The notes under the pieces were generated by a model, which saw nothing but the letters and a program-made list of their open reading frames with translations, made no database searches and was not told where the DNA came from. Positions 50,388 to 58,506 of a DNA stretch of 64,000 bases are shown here, piece by piece (position 1 is the stretch's first letter; each line of letters opens with the position of its first letter). A program made the position numbers and the translations under genes. The stretch is from Streptomyces inusitatus (GTDB taxonomy: Bacteria > Actinomycetota > Actinomycetes > Streptomycetales > Streptomycetaceae), in the NCBI RefSeq assembly GCF_014651115.1, contig NZ_BMWG01000017.1, positions 92,019-156,018 on the forward strand. Reading direction: 5' to 3'.

Positions 50388-50879
50388 GTGCTCGATGCGG
50401 AGAGCGGCGGAGTCGGAGGCTCCGGAGGCGGGAGTGATCTGGAGCGCGGTGTTGACGCGCTGAAGAAGTTCCACGGTCAAGTCACCGCGCTTCTCAGGGA
50501 TTTCGAGGGCGGCGAGGGCGGCAGCACCAAGGTCGCCGAACAGCGCGTCTCACGAGGGTCCTTCAGCGGCGCCCAATTGGCATTCGCCGAAGCGGACGGC
50601 TTCTTCACCCAGTACAACCGCGTCCACCGGGAGCTGGTCTCCCTTTCGAAAACGCTCGGCGACCAGATCGAGATGCTGACCATCGGCGTCCACGCCGCCG
50701 ACGTCGGCTTCGACAACGTGGAGGAGGACATGCGCCTCCGCTTCCACGCGATCCAGTCCAGCGTGGAGCAGGAACGCACGGTCCGCGAGGCACAGCGGCC
50801 CACCACCCCTGCGGAGAAGAGCGCGGAGCGCGAACCGGCACGCGACAACGACACCGCCCTTCCGACGGACTTGGGGTAA
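50388..50879 (+). CDS. small helical protein of the type VII locus
   Basis: This 163-residue protein is of unknown function. The GTG at 50388 is chosen for GGGAGGG upstream. After a Gly/Ser-rich start (GGVGGSGGGSD) come three long helices, including DALKKFHGQVTALLRDFEGG, TQYNRVHRELVSLSKTLGDQ and NVEEDMRLRFHAIQSSVEQE. No WxG is present, but the size and helical hairpin pattern are like those of WXG100-related or partner proteins. It lies five bases before the long WXG protein gene, so it may be its partner or chaperone. Confidence 0.8.
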   Translation: MLDAESGGVGGSGGGSDLERGVDALKKFHGQVTALLRDFEGGEGGSTKVAEQRVSRGSFSGAQLAFAEADGFFTQYNRVHRELVSLSKTLGDQIEMLTIGVHAADVGFDNVEEDMRLRFHAIQSSVEQERTVREAQRPTTPAEKSAEREPARDNDTALPTDLG

Positions 50880-50884
50880 CGCCG

Positions 50885-52702
50885 ATGAGCGACGCCAACA
50901 CCAACCAGCCCCCTGCCCACGAGCAGCAGCAGGCCGCCGACAGCGCCCTGATCCACACCCGATACGGCGCGACCAACGCCGCCGAGCGCGCCGCCGCCAT
51001 CCTCGAAAAGTTCGGCATCGGCAACGGCTCCGGCCCCGGCGGCTTCTTCGGCAAGACCGACTTCGAGTCCGCCCGCCTCAACGCCATGCTCGACCTCCTC
51101 GACTCCGCCAACCCCACCGACCTCGAAAACGCCGGCCACGCCCTCCAAAGCGCCACCAAGGCCCTCAACCGCGCCGCCAAGGAACTCGACTCCTTCGTCA
51201 AGGCCACCGACTGGAAGGGCGAATCCGGCGACGAATTCCGCCGCTTCGGCAGCGAACTCGCCCGCTACGCCGGCGACCTCGGCACCTTCGCCAACACCGT
51301 CGGCACCCAAATGAAGGTCGCCAGCGAAGGCCTCACCTCCGTCCGCAACTCCAAGCCCCCCCGCGACGCCCGCGCCGACCCGAAGAAGCCCGACGCCTTC
51401 CCACCGTCCGAACGCAAGGACGACAACCCCGAGTACAAGGCTGCGGTGAAGGCCGAGAAGGACCGCCAGGAAGCGATCAACCAGATGAACCGTCTGGCGT
51501 CGTTCTACGCGGTTTCGGAGCAGACGCTGGCGGGGCAGGAGCCGCCGAGGCTGCCCAAGATGCTTGATGCGGCGGTGCCACGGCCCGAAGGGGGGAGGAG
51601 GCCGCCGACCGGTTCATCGAATGCCGAAGCAGCGGATGCCACCGGCTCACGTGCCTTGGCGCGAGGAACACAGGCCCCTGACGAGGCACGTGTCTCTTCG
51701 GCGGACCCCGTTGCCTGGTCGCCGCAAGCTCTGCCACCTTCTTCGGCATCTTCGCCGCTGTCACCCTCCGCCCCGGCTCCGGACACATCGATGAAGATCG
51801 ACAGCGTCACGGCACCCCCGGCGCCGACCACTACTGCCCCTGCGACTTCTCCGGGAGTCCCCGGAGGCCCTGCCACCACGCAGACGCCACCAGTGATCGC
51901 AGGTGCGCCGAGCCCGGTCCAGAGCAAGGTCGCCCAGGCGAAGGGGGCTTCAGCAGCGCCCAAGCCGGGTGTCGCTCCGAGCGCCACCGCCGGCGGTCGG
52001 CCGGGAGCGGTCGGAGGTGCTCCAGCGGCCAGGTACGCCGAGGGCGCACGTCCCGGGGTGATGGGAGCAGGTACGGCAACACCGGCTGGGGGAGGCACCG
52101 CAGCCGGTCGAGCAGGGGCCGCCAGTCCCATCGCCGGTGGTTCGCCAGCTGCTGGACGCGCCGGAGCCGCAGGAGGGGCAGCGCAGCCCCCGATGGCGGG
52201 CGGAGCGGCAGGCGCGGCGGGCCAGGCCGGCATGGCAGGACGCGCCGGCGCGGGGCCCTCAGCCGGAATGGGAGCCGGACGCGCGAACGGCATTGTGGGG
52301 GGTACCCCTCAGCGCGCCGTCGGCGGTTCCGCCGGTCCGCGCATTCCCCGAGGAACCGTCATCGGCGGGGAGGCGACGGCAGCCGGTCGTCCCTCTGCGG
52401 CGAGGCCGAGCCAGTCGGGAGTCATCGGTGCGGGGCCTGTGAACGGCTCTGCCCAGTCCGGCGGTCGTGGTACGCCGAGCGCCAACGGAATCGTCGGCAC
52501 TCCCCGTAGCGGTGGTGCCGCACCCCGGTCGGCCGCCGGTGGTGGGTTCACCACTGGTGGTGCCGGTCTCGTCGGCCGCCGGAGTCGGCAGCAGTCCGAG
52601 GAGGAGCAGGAGCGGTCAGCCTCGGCCCGGCCGGACTATCTGACGGAAGACGAAGAGACATGGGCGGTTCGGCGGCGGGCCGTCCCACCAGTGATCGACT
52701 AG
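50885..52702 (+). CDS. long WXG-type (PPE-like) type VII substrate
   Basis: This 605-residue protein has a helical N-terminal domain (about residues 1-230) with a WKG turn at Trp110 (TDWKGESGDEF), the WxG hallmark of type VII substrates. A long Ala/Gly/Pro-rich region (about 235-560) and an acidic/basic tail end in PDYLTEDEETWAVRRRA. That tail contains YxxxD (Tyr585-Asp589), which matches the ESX export motif. The layout parallels mycobacterial PPE proteins. The first ~590 bp use almost only C-ending codons, while codons after about 51480 are mixed, so the gene looks mosaic. It is adjacent to the small helical gene before it. Confidence 0.85.
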   Translation: MSDANTNQPPAHEQQQAADSALIHTRYGATNAAERAAAILEKFGIGNGSGPGGFFGKTDFESARLNAMLDLLDSANPTDLENAGHALQSATKALNRAAKELDSFVKATDWKGESGDEFRRFGSELARYAGDLGTFANTVGTQMKVASEGLTSVRNSKPPRDARADPKKPDAFPPSERKDDNPEYKAAVKAEKDRQEAINQMNRLASFYAVSEQTLAGQEPPRLPKMLDAAVPRPEGGRRPPTGSSNAEAADATGSRALARGTQAPDEARVSSADPVAWSPQALPPSSASSPLSPSAPAPDTSMKIDSVTAPPAPTTTAPATSPGVPGGPATTQTPPVIAGAPSPVQSKVAQAKGASAAPKPGVAPSATAGGRPGAVGGAPAARYAEGARPGVMGAGTATPAGGGTAAGRAGAASPIAGGSPAAGRAGAAGGAAQPPMAGGAAGAAGQAGMAGRAGAGPSAGMGAGRANGIVGGTPQRAVGGSAGPRIPRGTVIGGEATAAGRPSAARPSQSGVIGAGPVNGSAQSGGRGTPSANGIVGTPRSGGAAPRSAAGGGFTTGGAGLVGRRSRQQSEEEQERSASARPDYLTEDEETWAVRRRAVPPVID

Positions 52703-52728
52703 GCACGGCGGAAGGTTCGGAAGCCAGG

Positions 52729-53994
52729 ATGACGGCAGGGATGAGCCAGGCCCGAAAGTACGGCGATGCGCACCTCCTGCGGCGTAGCGTGCTCTGCGCT
52801 GTGGCTGCGGTTGGGGCCTGGGCAGTAGGCGTCGCAGGTGTTGCACCAGCAGCCGCGGCGGCGGAGAACGTACGGTCGAAACAGTGGTACCTGGATGCCA
52901 TGAACGCCGAGAAGGTCTGGAGGACTGCCGCAGGCGAGGGCATCAAGATCGCCGTCGTTGACTCAGGCGTCAACTCGTCCACGCCTTCCTTGAAGGGCCA
53001 GGTGCTCAAGGGGTTCGACGCCACAGGCGCGGTCGGTGAAGAGACCGATGACTACAGCGGCCACGGGACGACCATGGCTGAACTGATCGCAGGTACTGGG
53101 CAGGGGGGCGGGCTGCACGGACTTGCCCCCAAGGCGAAGATCATTCCATTCCGTATCGCCTTCGAGGAATTCGAGAAGAAGTACAAGACAGAGCCACAGG
53201 ACAGCGCTGCGGCCATTCGGGCCGCAGCGGACAGTGATGCTCACATCATCAGTATGTCCTTCGGTAGCGAGTTCTTGGAAGCTGGAGAGCTGAAGGCGGT
53301 CAAATACGCCGAGAGCAAGGGGAAGTTGCTCTTTGCTGCTGCGGGAAACAGTGGTAACGGGGAAAATAAAGCAGAATATCCGGCGCAGTATCCAGAGGTC
53401 GTGGGCGTCGCTGCCTCTGCTCCCGAGGGGCAGACCGCCGACTACTCTCAGAGCGGGGATTTTGTTGACCTCGCCGCGCCAGGCAGTGACATCCCCTACT
53501 GGTGTGATGCCACCTTCAAGAGCTACTGCGACGGCGACGGCGGCACCAGCGCCGCCACCGCCATCGCCTCCGCCTCCGCCGCCCTCATCTGGTCCGCCAA
53601 CCCCGACTGGACCGCCAACCAGGTTCTTCGGGTGATGTTCGAGAGCGCCGGCAAGGGCAAGGACGGCAATAAGAAGGGGCTCAGCAACTTCTACGGGCAC
53701 GGTGTCGTCCGGCCGGGGGCCCACATCAACAGAGGGCTCGGAAAGCCGGGTGATCCGGATGTCAGCCCGTTGACGAACAAGAGGACGAGCGGATCTTCCG
53801 CGTCGCCGACCGCTTCCGCACCGGGTACGTCACAACCTCCGAAGGGCGAGTCCAGCGAGGCTCCCGCAGTGGCAAGCTCCAGCGGGAAGTCCGAGGACGG
53901 AAACGGAACGGGGCTCATCCTCGGCGGGGTCGCGGTCGTCGTCGTCCTCGCCGGAGGCGGCTTCCTCCTGGCCCGCCGCCGTCGCAACGCCTGA
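52729..53994 (+). CDS. type VII secretion-associated serine protease (mycosin), second copy
   Basis: The second mycosin has 421 residues from ATG 52729, which has GGAAG upstream; an ATG at 52660 would overlap the previous gene. A signal peptide ends near VAPAAAAAEN. The triad is intact: Asp78 (VVDSGVN), His112 (GHGTTMAEL) and Ser274 (GGTSAATAIA). The residues after Ser differ from the usual SFSAPYV. A Ser/Pro linker and a C-terminal helix (LILGGVAVVVVLAGGGFLLA) with RRRR follow. The codons are more mixed and AT-richer than those of its neighbours, except for a C-ending patch around 53510-53625. A hairpin follows. Confidence 0.94.
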   Translation: MTAGMSQARKYGDAHLLRRSVLCAVAAVGAWAVGVAGVAPAAAAAENVRSKQWYLDAMNAEKVWRTAAGEGIKIAVVDSGVNSSTPSLKGQVLKGFDATGAVGEETDDYSGHGTTMAELIAGTGQGGGLHGLAPKAKIIPFRIAFEEFEKKYKTEPQDSAAAIRAAADSDAHIISMSFGSEFLEAGELKAVKYAESKGKLLFAAAGNSGNGENKAEYPAQYPEVVGVAASAPEGQTADYSQSGDFVDLAAPGSDIPYWCDATFKSYCDGDGGTSAATAIASASAALIWSANPDWTANQVLRVMFESAGKGKDGNKKGLSNFYGHGVVRPGAHINRGLGKPGDPDVSPLTNKRTSGSSASPTASAPGTSQPPKGESSEAPAVASSSGKSEDGNGTGLILGGVAVVVVLAGGGFLLARRRRNA

Positions 53995-54015
53995 GCGTGC
54001 GACGGCGCGCTCAGG
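53990..54015 (+). terminator. hairpin overlapping the second mycosin stop
   Basis: CCTGAGCG (53990-53997) pairs with CGCTCAGG (54008-54015), extended by three more pairs around the loop GACG. The stop codon is inside the left arm. It separates the mycosin from the WXG100 pair. Confidence 0.75.
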
Positions 54016-54073
54016 AACCATCACGATCCACCGCACCGAGTACGAATGAACGCAGGGAAGGGAAGACCGATAC

Positions 54074-54436
54074 ATGTCAGTTCAGAAGGTCGGCGATGAG
54101 GGCCTCAAGAGTCTCCAAGACGAGATCACGGCGAACTTCGAGGACGTCAAGGGCCAGCTCCAGCAGCTCCACGGTGTGATCGACAGCCTGGAAGGCAGCT
54201 GGAAGGGCATTGGTCACGGGGCCTTCGACGCGAAGCAGGCCGAGATCAACCAGGGCATGGTGCGCATCGCCAAGATGCTGATCCACTTCCAGGAGGCGAT
54301 CCAGGTCACCCGCACCACCGCCACCAACACCGATGACGACGTCCGTGCGGCCCTTCAGGGCGTCGACGTCACCCCCGGCTTCACCGGCGACGCCGGTGCG
54401 ACCCGGTCGGCGACCTCGAACATCAGCGGTTACTGA
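54074..54436 (+). CDS. WXG100 (ESAT-6-like) protein with SWKG motif
   Basis: This secreted-type 120-residue helical hairpin carries the classical turn GSWKG (Trp43). It has a longer C-terminal tail (VDVTPGFTGDAGATRSATSN) than mycobacterial ESAT-6 (about 95 residues). It should form a heterodimer with the next gene product and be exported by the EccC machine. The ATG at 54074 has GGGAAGGGAAG upstream. The pair is the esxB/esxA equivalent, but I leave the symbols open because order conventions differ. Confidence 0.93.
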   Translation: MSVQKVGDEGLKSLQDEITANFEDVKGQLQQLHGVIDSLEGSWKGIGHGAFDAKQAEINQGMVRIAKMLIHFQEAIQVTRTTATNTDDDVRAALQGVDVTPGFTGDAGATRSATSNISGY

Positions 54437-54513
54437 CCGCTCTGCCGGCTGAAGCGCTCGGCCGGTTCCGGACACAGACTCAGCAACAGACACAAACGGC
54501 ATTCGGAGGACTC

Positions 54514-54813
54514 ATGGCGGACAACGCCGGCGGCAACCTGGTCGTCACATACGCCTCGCTCGACCAGGCGGCCGCGACCATCGACAAGCAGGCCGATCGC
54601 CTGGACAAGAGCCTCGACGCCATCCAGGCCAAGATCCGCAGCATCTCCAGCACCTTCGAGGGTGAGGCCGCGACGGCCGCGGACAACTACCACAAGCAGT
54701 GGGACAAAGAGACGCGGATGATCCACACCGCGCTCAAGGGCATCGCCCGCGCCGTGCGCGAGGCGGCCCCGGCCTACCAGGCCGGTGACCGGAAGGCCGC
54801 GGGCTACTTCTAA
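54514..54813 (+). CDS. WXG100-like protein with FEG in place of WxG
   Basis: The 99-residue partner of the preceding gene has the helix-turn-helix pattern ASLDQAAATIDKQADRLDKS, then the turn STFEGEAATAAD, then YHKQWDKETRMIHTALKGIA. The WxG Trp is Phe48. Such loss occurs in one member of some heterodimeric pairs. The ATG at 54514 has CGGAGGA upstream. The C-terminus GDRKAAGYF lacks an obvious YxxxD. A strong hairpin follows. Confidence 0.92.
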   Translation: MADNAGGNLVVTYASLDQAAATIDKQADRLDKSLDAIQAKIRSISSTFEGEAATAADNYHKQWDKETRMIHTALKGIARAVREAAPAYQAGDRKAAGYF

Positions 54814-54836
54814 GCGGCGATCGCTGAGGATCAGCT

Positions 54837-54871
54837 ACAGGGTGGGCGTGCGCGGGAGACGCCCACCCTGT
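54837..54871 (+). terminator. hairpin terminator after the WXG100 pair
   Basis: ACAGGGTGGGCGT (54837-54849) pairs perfectly with 54859-54871 over a nine-base loop. Confidence 0.9.
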
Positions 54872-54920
54872 CTCCCGTCCTGGTATCCGCGCCCGCCCTT
54901 GCGGGATACCGACGCGCCCA

Positions 54921-55508
54921 TCAAGACTTCGAGGCGTTGCAACCCGCAGATTTGCCCACCGATGTGGCGTAGGCGGTGATGAGTTTCTTCGTCTCCGACT
55001 CCTTCGCCTTCAGATCCCCGAAGATGACAATGGTCGCGAAGAGCGTGTAGTCGTGTTTGCGCTTAGGGTCCTTGGGCTCGGGGCAGTGAACTCGGGCGAC
55101 GCCTCCCTTGGTGGACCAGGCGTAACGCCGGTCTTTCGTCAACTTCGAGTCGAGTCTGATGCCCCCGCCATACCACAAAGAGGAAACGTCCAGAACTGTG
55201 GTGGAGCTCTCCCGCCAGACCTTCCGCACCGACAGCGCGGACACGCCGTCCACGAGGATGTGACAGCCTTCAACTCCGATTAGCTTCGTCTCTTCTTTTG
55301 TAGAGATTTTCCGGCCGGGTGGTAGTGCGGGTTCCAGAAGGTTTGGCTCGATGGGGTTATCGCAGAGAACGTTTGGCACTGTGTAGGATTTGGCGGCTTC
55401 CGGCTCGGGGGCAGTGCATGCGGAGGTGGGCAGAACGAGCAGTGCTGCCACGGGCAGCATGAAGGCAGGTTTCATCCTCTGTTGAACTGCCCTCTTGAAG
55501 CTCTTCAT
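54921..55508 (-). CDS. lipoprotein, last gene of the DUF6571-type unit
   Basis: The 195-residue protein starts at ATG 55508 with GGAG six bases upstream. A basic n-region and hydrophobic stretch lead to the lipobox LPTSAC (Cys31), so it should be lipidated on the outer membrane face. The mature part has three more cysteines able to form disulfides and a C-terminal helix, with no catalytic motif. The codons are mixed and AT-richer than the genome norm. It is 22 bp downstream of the 763-residue gene and is probably co-transcribed with it. An exported guard or immunity role against that protein is possible but is inference. Confidence 0.85.
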   Translation of the reverse strand: MKSFKRAVQQRMKPAFMLPVAALLVLPTSACTAPEPEAAKSYTVPNVLCDNPIEPNLLEPALPPGRKISTKEETKLIGVEGCHILVDGVSALSVRKVWRESSTTVLDVSSLWYGGGIRLDSKLTKDRRYAWSTKGGVARVHCPEPKDPKRKHDYTLFATIVIFGDLKAKESETKKLITAYATSVGKSAGCNASKS

Positions 55509-55530
55509 CTTGACTCCGTAGGCGTTGTGA

Positions 55531-57822
55531 TCAAGGCTGAATTTCGGTGGTCAGATCATCCGACATTTGCCGGGCGTTGGTCGAAGCATGCGAGAAGCCA
55601 TCCTCCGAGCTGCTGAGAGCCCAGTCCGCCACGGCATCGGCGTAATCTGCGTTATGAGCCTTGGCCGCATTAATCGCGGCTTCCTGCGCTGAGCGAGTGC
55701 CGCTGTCTACGCTCGCTTCCCATAGCTTGCCCGCCTCCTTGCCCGCGTTCTTGAGGACATCCGTCTCGGACTGCTGGAACAGACCTTCAAGAACAACGCC
55801 GCTGACCGTCGCCGCGACACCGCCGGCCACAGCCCCGCCGATCGGGGAGGCGATGAAGCTCACGCCGACGCCCACGCCCGTGCCGATCGCGCCTGACCAG
55901 GCGTTCTTCTGTTGCGCCACTGAATCCTGGAAATCTTTCGCCGCTTGTCCGGCCGGGCTCGTGATTTCTTCTTGGCGGCCGATGGCCAGGGTGCCTCCGA
56001 TCTCGCCGGAGTTTCGTGAGATGGCTTCCACGATGTTCTCGGGTGAGTCCGAGTACCGCTGGTTCTCCGGGAGGTTGGGGTTCAGGTGGTAGTCCATCAA
56101 GTTCGCCATGTAGGACATCTGACCCAGCTCCACCGCGGCGTATCCCTCGGGGCTCTGTCCCAAGGTGATCAGGAGACGCGTGACCTCGTTGTGAGGCAGG
56201 TCTGCCTGTACTCCCGCGACGGGGAAGAGCAGGTTGGTCTTCCCATGAGTGTCGTTCGCGGCGGCGCGGCTGATGTCCGGCAGGTATTCGGCGGTGATCT
56301 GCCCGATGCTGTCGGACATATGACTGTGCTTGGTCAGCCGCTCTCCGTCCTCGGCGATGGACTTCACCAGCTGTTCCATGAGACGCGCCTGCTCCGCGTT
56401 GTGCGGTGGAGTGTCCCGGGTGGGCAGTTCGCCCGCGGGGTGGCCGGTGGTGGCGGCTTCCAGGGCGCGGGCGAGGTTGTCGCGGCCTGAGTGGCTGTCT
56501 TTGCCCTTCGGGTCCTCGGCGTGGGGCCAGTCACGCTCTTCGAAGAGGTACTCGAAGTTGGTGAGGTCGGCCTTGACCGTTTTATCGCCGTCTTTCTCCG
56601 TGAAGTCGTGGTCCTCGTCCTTGGAGACGTAGGTGTCGCCGAAGAAGGCGGTCGCGGCGCCGGGGCTGTTCGACAGCGCGGCCAGAAAGCCCGTGAACGG
56701 GTCCGAGCCGAGGTCGGTGCCGTCGCGGTTCAGCTGGGGGTTGAGGGGGATGTCGTTCCAGAGGGGCAGGCTGTGCTTGCCGTTGCGGGTCAGTTCCTTG
56801 TCGGTTTTGATCAGTTCTCTGCCGTAGCTCTTGAGGAACTGATCGTCGTAGTTTCCCCAGCGCATCAGGTTGCTCATGACCTGGAATCCGAGGGCGGAGT
56901 TGGTTCTGGAGACGGTCTGGCCGCCGAGCTGGGTCATGTCGTGTTTCCACTCGGACATCGACCGGGTGTCGCTCTGGGTGGCGTTCGCGAGGGTGAGGCT
57001 GAGGTTTTTCTGGAGCTCGTCGAGTTGATCCCGATGGGCGCGGACTTCGTAGGCGTAGCGGGGATCGGTGAGGTTGGCCCAGAAGTCCAGGGTTCCCTTG
57101 GCTCCCAGCCGGGAGGCGAAGTGCTCCGCGAAGAGTTCGTCGCCCGAGTGCTTCTTCAGGCCGGCGTTGAGTGCGGCGAAGTCCTCGGCGCTGAGGTCGT
57201 CGGGGCTCTTCTTCGCGAGGGCGGAGAGCTTCTCCGCCTCCTTGAGGGCGTTCGCCCCGGTGTCGCGGTCGGCGTACCGGGCGCCGGAGAAGCCGTGGTC
57301 GGTCTGGTCCACCAGGGCCTTGAGGAGCTGTGCGGCCGAGGTGTCGATCTCGGTGGCCCTGTCGAGGATGCTCTGGATCTCGTCGCGCAGTGCGGTGACG
57401 TCGTCCGGGGAACGGTCGGGCAAGGAGGTTCCCTTGGCGGCCCGGTCGGGGTGGATGTTCATGGTGACGGTGAAGCCGCCCCCGCCGCCGGGGGCCACCG
57501 TCAGGTTCTTCGCCGTTCCCCGCTCGATCGCCTCGCCGAGCTTGCGGTGCCAGTCCTTCAGCTCGTCGCGGGTGTCCTTGAGGATGTTCCGTAAAGATGT
57601 GGCCTGAGTCCGGGCGTCGGCGAACTCGGCTGCCGTTCTGCCGATGAACTCGCGGGAGACGGTGGCGTTCACCCCGGTCCAGTTCGCTTTCTCGGCCCGG
57701 CCGCGTAACCCCTCCCGGGCTTCCCTCTCCAGAGTTTCCAGATGGGTGACCGTCGTCGTCCAGTCGGTGATCGCCTCGTCGAGCAGCGCGAAGTTCGCGA
57801 AGCGCAGCGCTTCCAGGTCCAT
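55531..57822 (-). CDS. large WTG-motif protein (DUF6571-like), candidate type VII effector
   Basis: The 763-residue protein begins with a helical domain (about residues 1-110) resembling a WXG domain: ANWTGVNATVSREF with Trp48-Thr-Gly50, then AEFADARTQATSLRNIL. A long alpha-helical middle follows. Near the C-terminus a glycine-zipper-like hydrophobic stretch (about residues 646-678: GTGVGVGVSFIASPIGGAV and on) precedes a charged helical tail. It resembles the Streptomyces DUF6571 family. No enzyme motif is visible. Its start overlaps the preceding gene's stop by one base (TGATG). It lies between that small helical gene and a lipoprotein gene, all downstream of eccC on the same strand. Confidence 0.85.
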   Translation of the reverse strand: MDLEALRFANFALLDEAITDWTTTVTHLETLEREAREGLRGRAEKANWTGVNATVSREFIGRTAAEFADARTQATSLRNILKDTRDELKDWHRKLGEAIERGTAKNLTVAPGGGGGFTVTMNIHPDRAAKGTSLPDRSPDDVTALRDEIQSILDRATEIDTSAAQLLKALVDQTDHGFSGARYADRDTGANALKEAEKLSALAKKSPDDLSAEDFAALNAGLKKHSGDELFAEHFASRLGAKGTLDFWANLTDPRYAYEVRAHRDQLDELQKNLSLTLANATQSDTRSMSEWKHDMTQLGGQTVSRTNSALGFQVMSNLMRWGNYDDQFLKSYGRELIKTDKELTRNGKHSLPLWNDIPLNPQLNRDGTDLGSDPFTGFLAALSNSPGAATAFFGDTYVSKDEDHDFTEKDGDKTVKADLTNFEYLFEERDWPHAEDPKGKDSHSGRDNLARALEAATTGHPAGELPTRDTPPHNAEQARLMEQLVKSIAEDGERLTKHSHMSDSIGQITAEYLPDISRAAANDTHGKTNLLFPVAGVQADLPHNEVTRLLITLGQSPEGYAAVELGQMSYMANLMDYHLNPNLPENQRYSDSPENIVEAISRNSGEIGGTLAIGRQEEITSPAGQAAKDFQDSVAQQKNAWSGAIGTGVGVGVSFIASPIGGAVAGGVAATVSGVVLEGLFQQSETDVLKNAGKEAGKLWEASVDSGTRSAQEAAINAAKAHNADYADAVADWALSSSEDGFSHASTNARQMSDDLTTEIQP

Positions 57823-58316
57823 CAGTTCCCGTCCTTGCCCTTCGCGTCCTTCTCGGCGTACGCCGGATTCTTCGCGCCCGCCGGGGCGTACGACTCGTCG
57901 AATCCCTGGTCGAGGGTGTTGATGCTGCTCATGCTCCGCCGGATCCAGTGGTCGTCGTCCTGGTGGATCCTGCCGCTGACGTCCATGTGGTTGGAGATGT
58001 GGGCGCAGGCGTCCAGCAGCGAACCGAGCTGCTTCTCCCAGCGGTTCGAGACGTGCTTGAGCGCGCCGCCCAGGGCGAACCCCTGGCCCGAGAGGTCCCC
58101 CGCCGCCCTGTCGGTGGTGGGAACGGCGACGCGGCCCTCTTTCCGGAGCCGTTCGTAGAGTGTGTGGGCCTCGTTGCCGACCGCCGCCAGGTCCGTTTGG
58201 GAGACGTGGAGGTCGCCCTCCGCGACATGGTCCACGGGCACCCCGTTGAGCCGGGTGCCCGTGGCGTTCCGCTCGGCCGCCGAGGCCTTGAGCCGTTCCC
58301 ACTCGTCCCATGCCAT
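57822..58316 (-). CDS. small helical protein paired with the WTG-motif protein
   Basis: The 164-residue protein starts at ATG 58316 (an in-frame ATG 26 residues earlier is less likely). It begins MAWDEWERLKASAAER and is predicted mostly helical: VSQTDLAAVGNEAHTLYERL, then LGGALKHVSNRWEKQLGSLL and LLDACAHISNHMDVSG. It resembles a conserved Streptomyces family found directly before DUF6571-type genes. The size and pairing suggest a WXG-like partner or chaperone. A 1-bp stop/start overlap couples it to the larger gene. Confidence 0.83.
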   Translation of the reverse strand: MAWDEWERLKASAAERNATGTRLNGVPVDHVAEGDLHVSQTDLAAVGNEAHTLYERLRKEGRVAVPTTDRAAGDLSGQGFALGGALKHVSNRWEKQLGSLLDACAHISNHMDVSGRIHQDDDHWIRRSMSSINTLDQGFDESYAPAGAKNPAYAEKDAKGKDGN

Positions 58317-58428
58317 GCCTGGAGGACCCCTTCGCCGTACCCATGGGCAGGGCGGTACTCCACCGGCACCCCCGTCGCCCGACTCGTCGGACAAGCCTAT
58401 TGACGCGAAGCAAGGGCTGAGGGGGAGT

Positions 58429-58463
58429 TCACAGGATCCACATGACCCGCGAGACTCCCCCTC
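58429..58463 (-). terminator. hairpin after eccC
   Basis: GAGGGGGAGT (58429-58438) pairs with ACTCCCCCTC (58454-58463) over 15 bases, 44 bp past the eccC stop in its direction of transcription. It separates eccC from the three-gene unit. The remainder of this 190-bp gap would hold that unit's promoter, but I see no firm -10/-35. Confidence 0.75.
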
Positions 58464-58506
58464 GGCGCTTATTACCTGCCTCCGTACGTACGTATCGTCA
58501 GATCCG

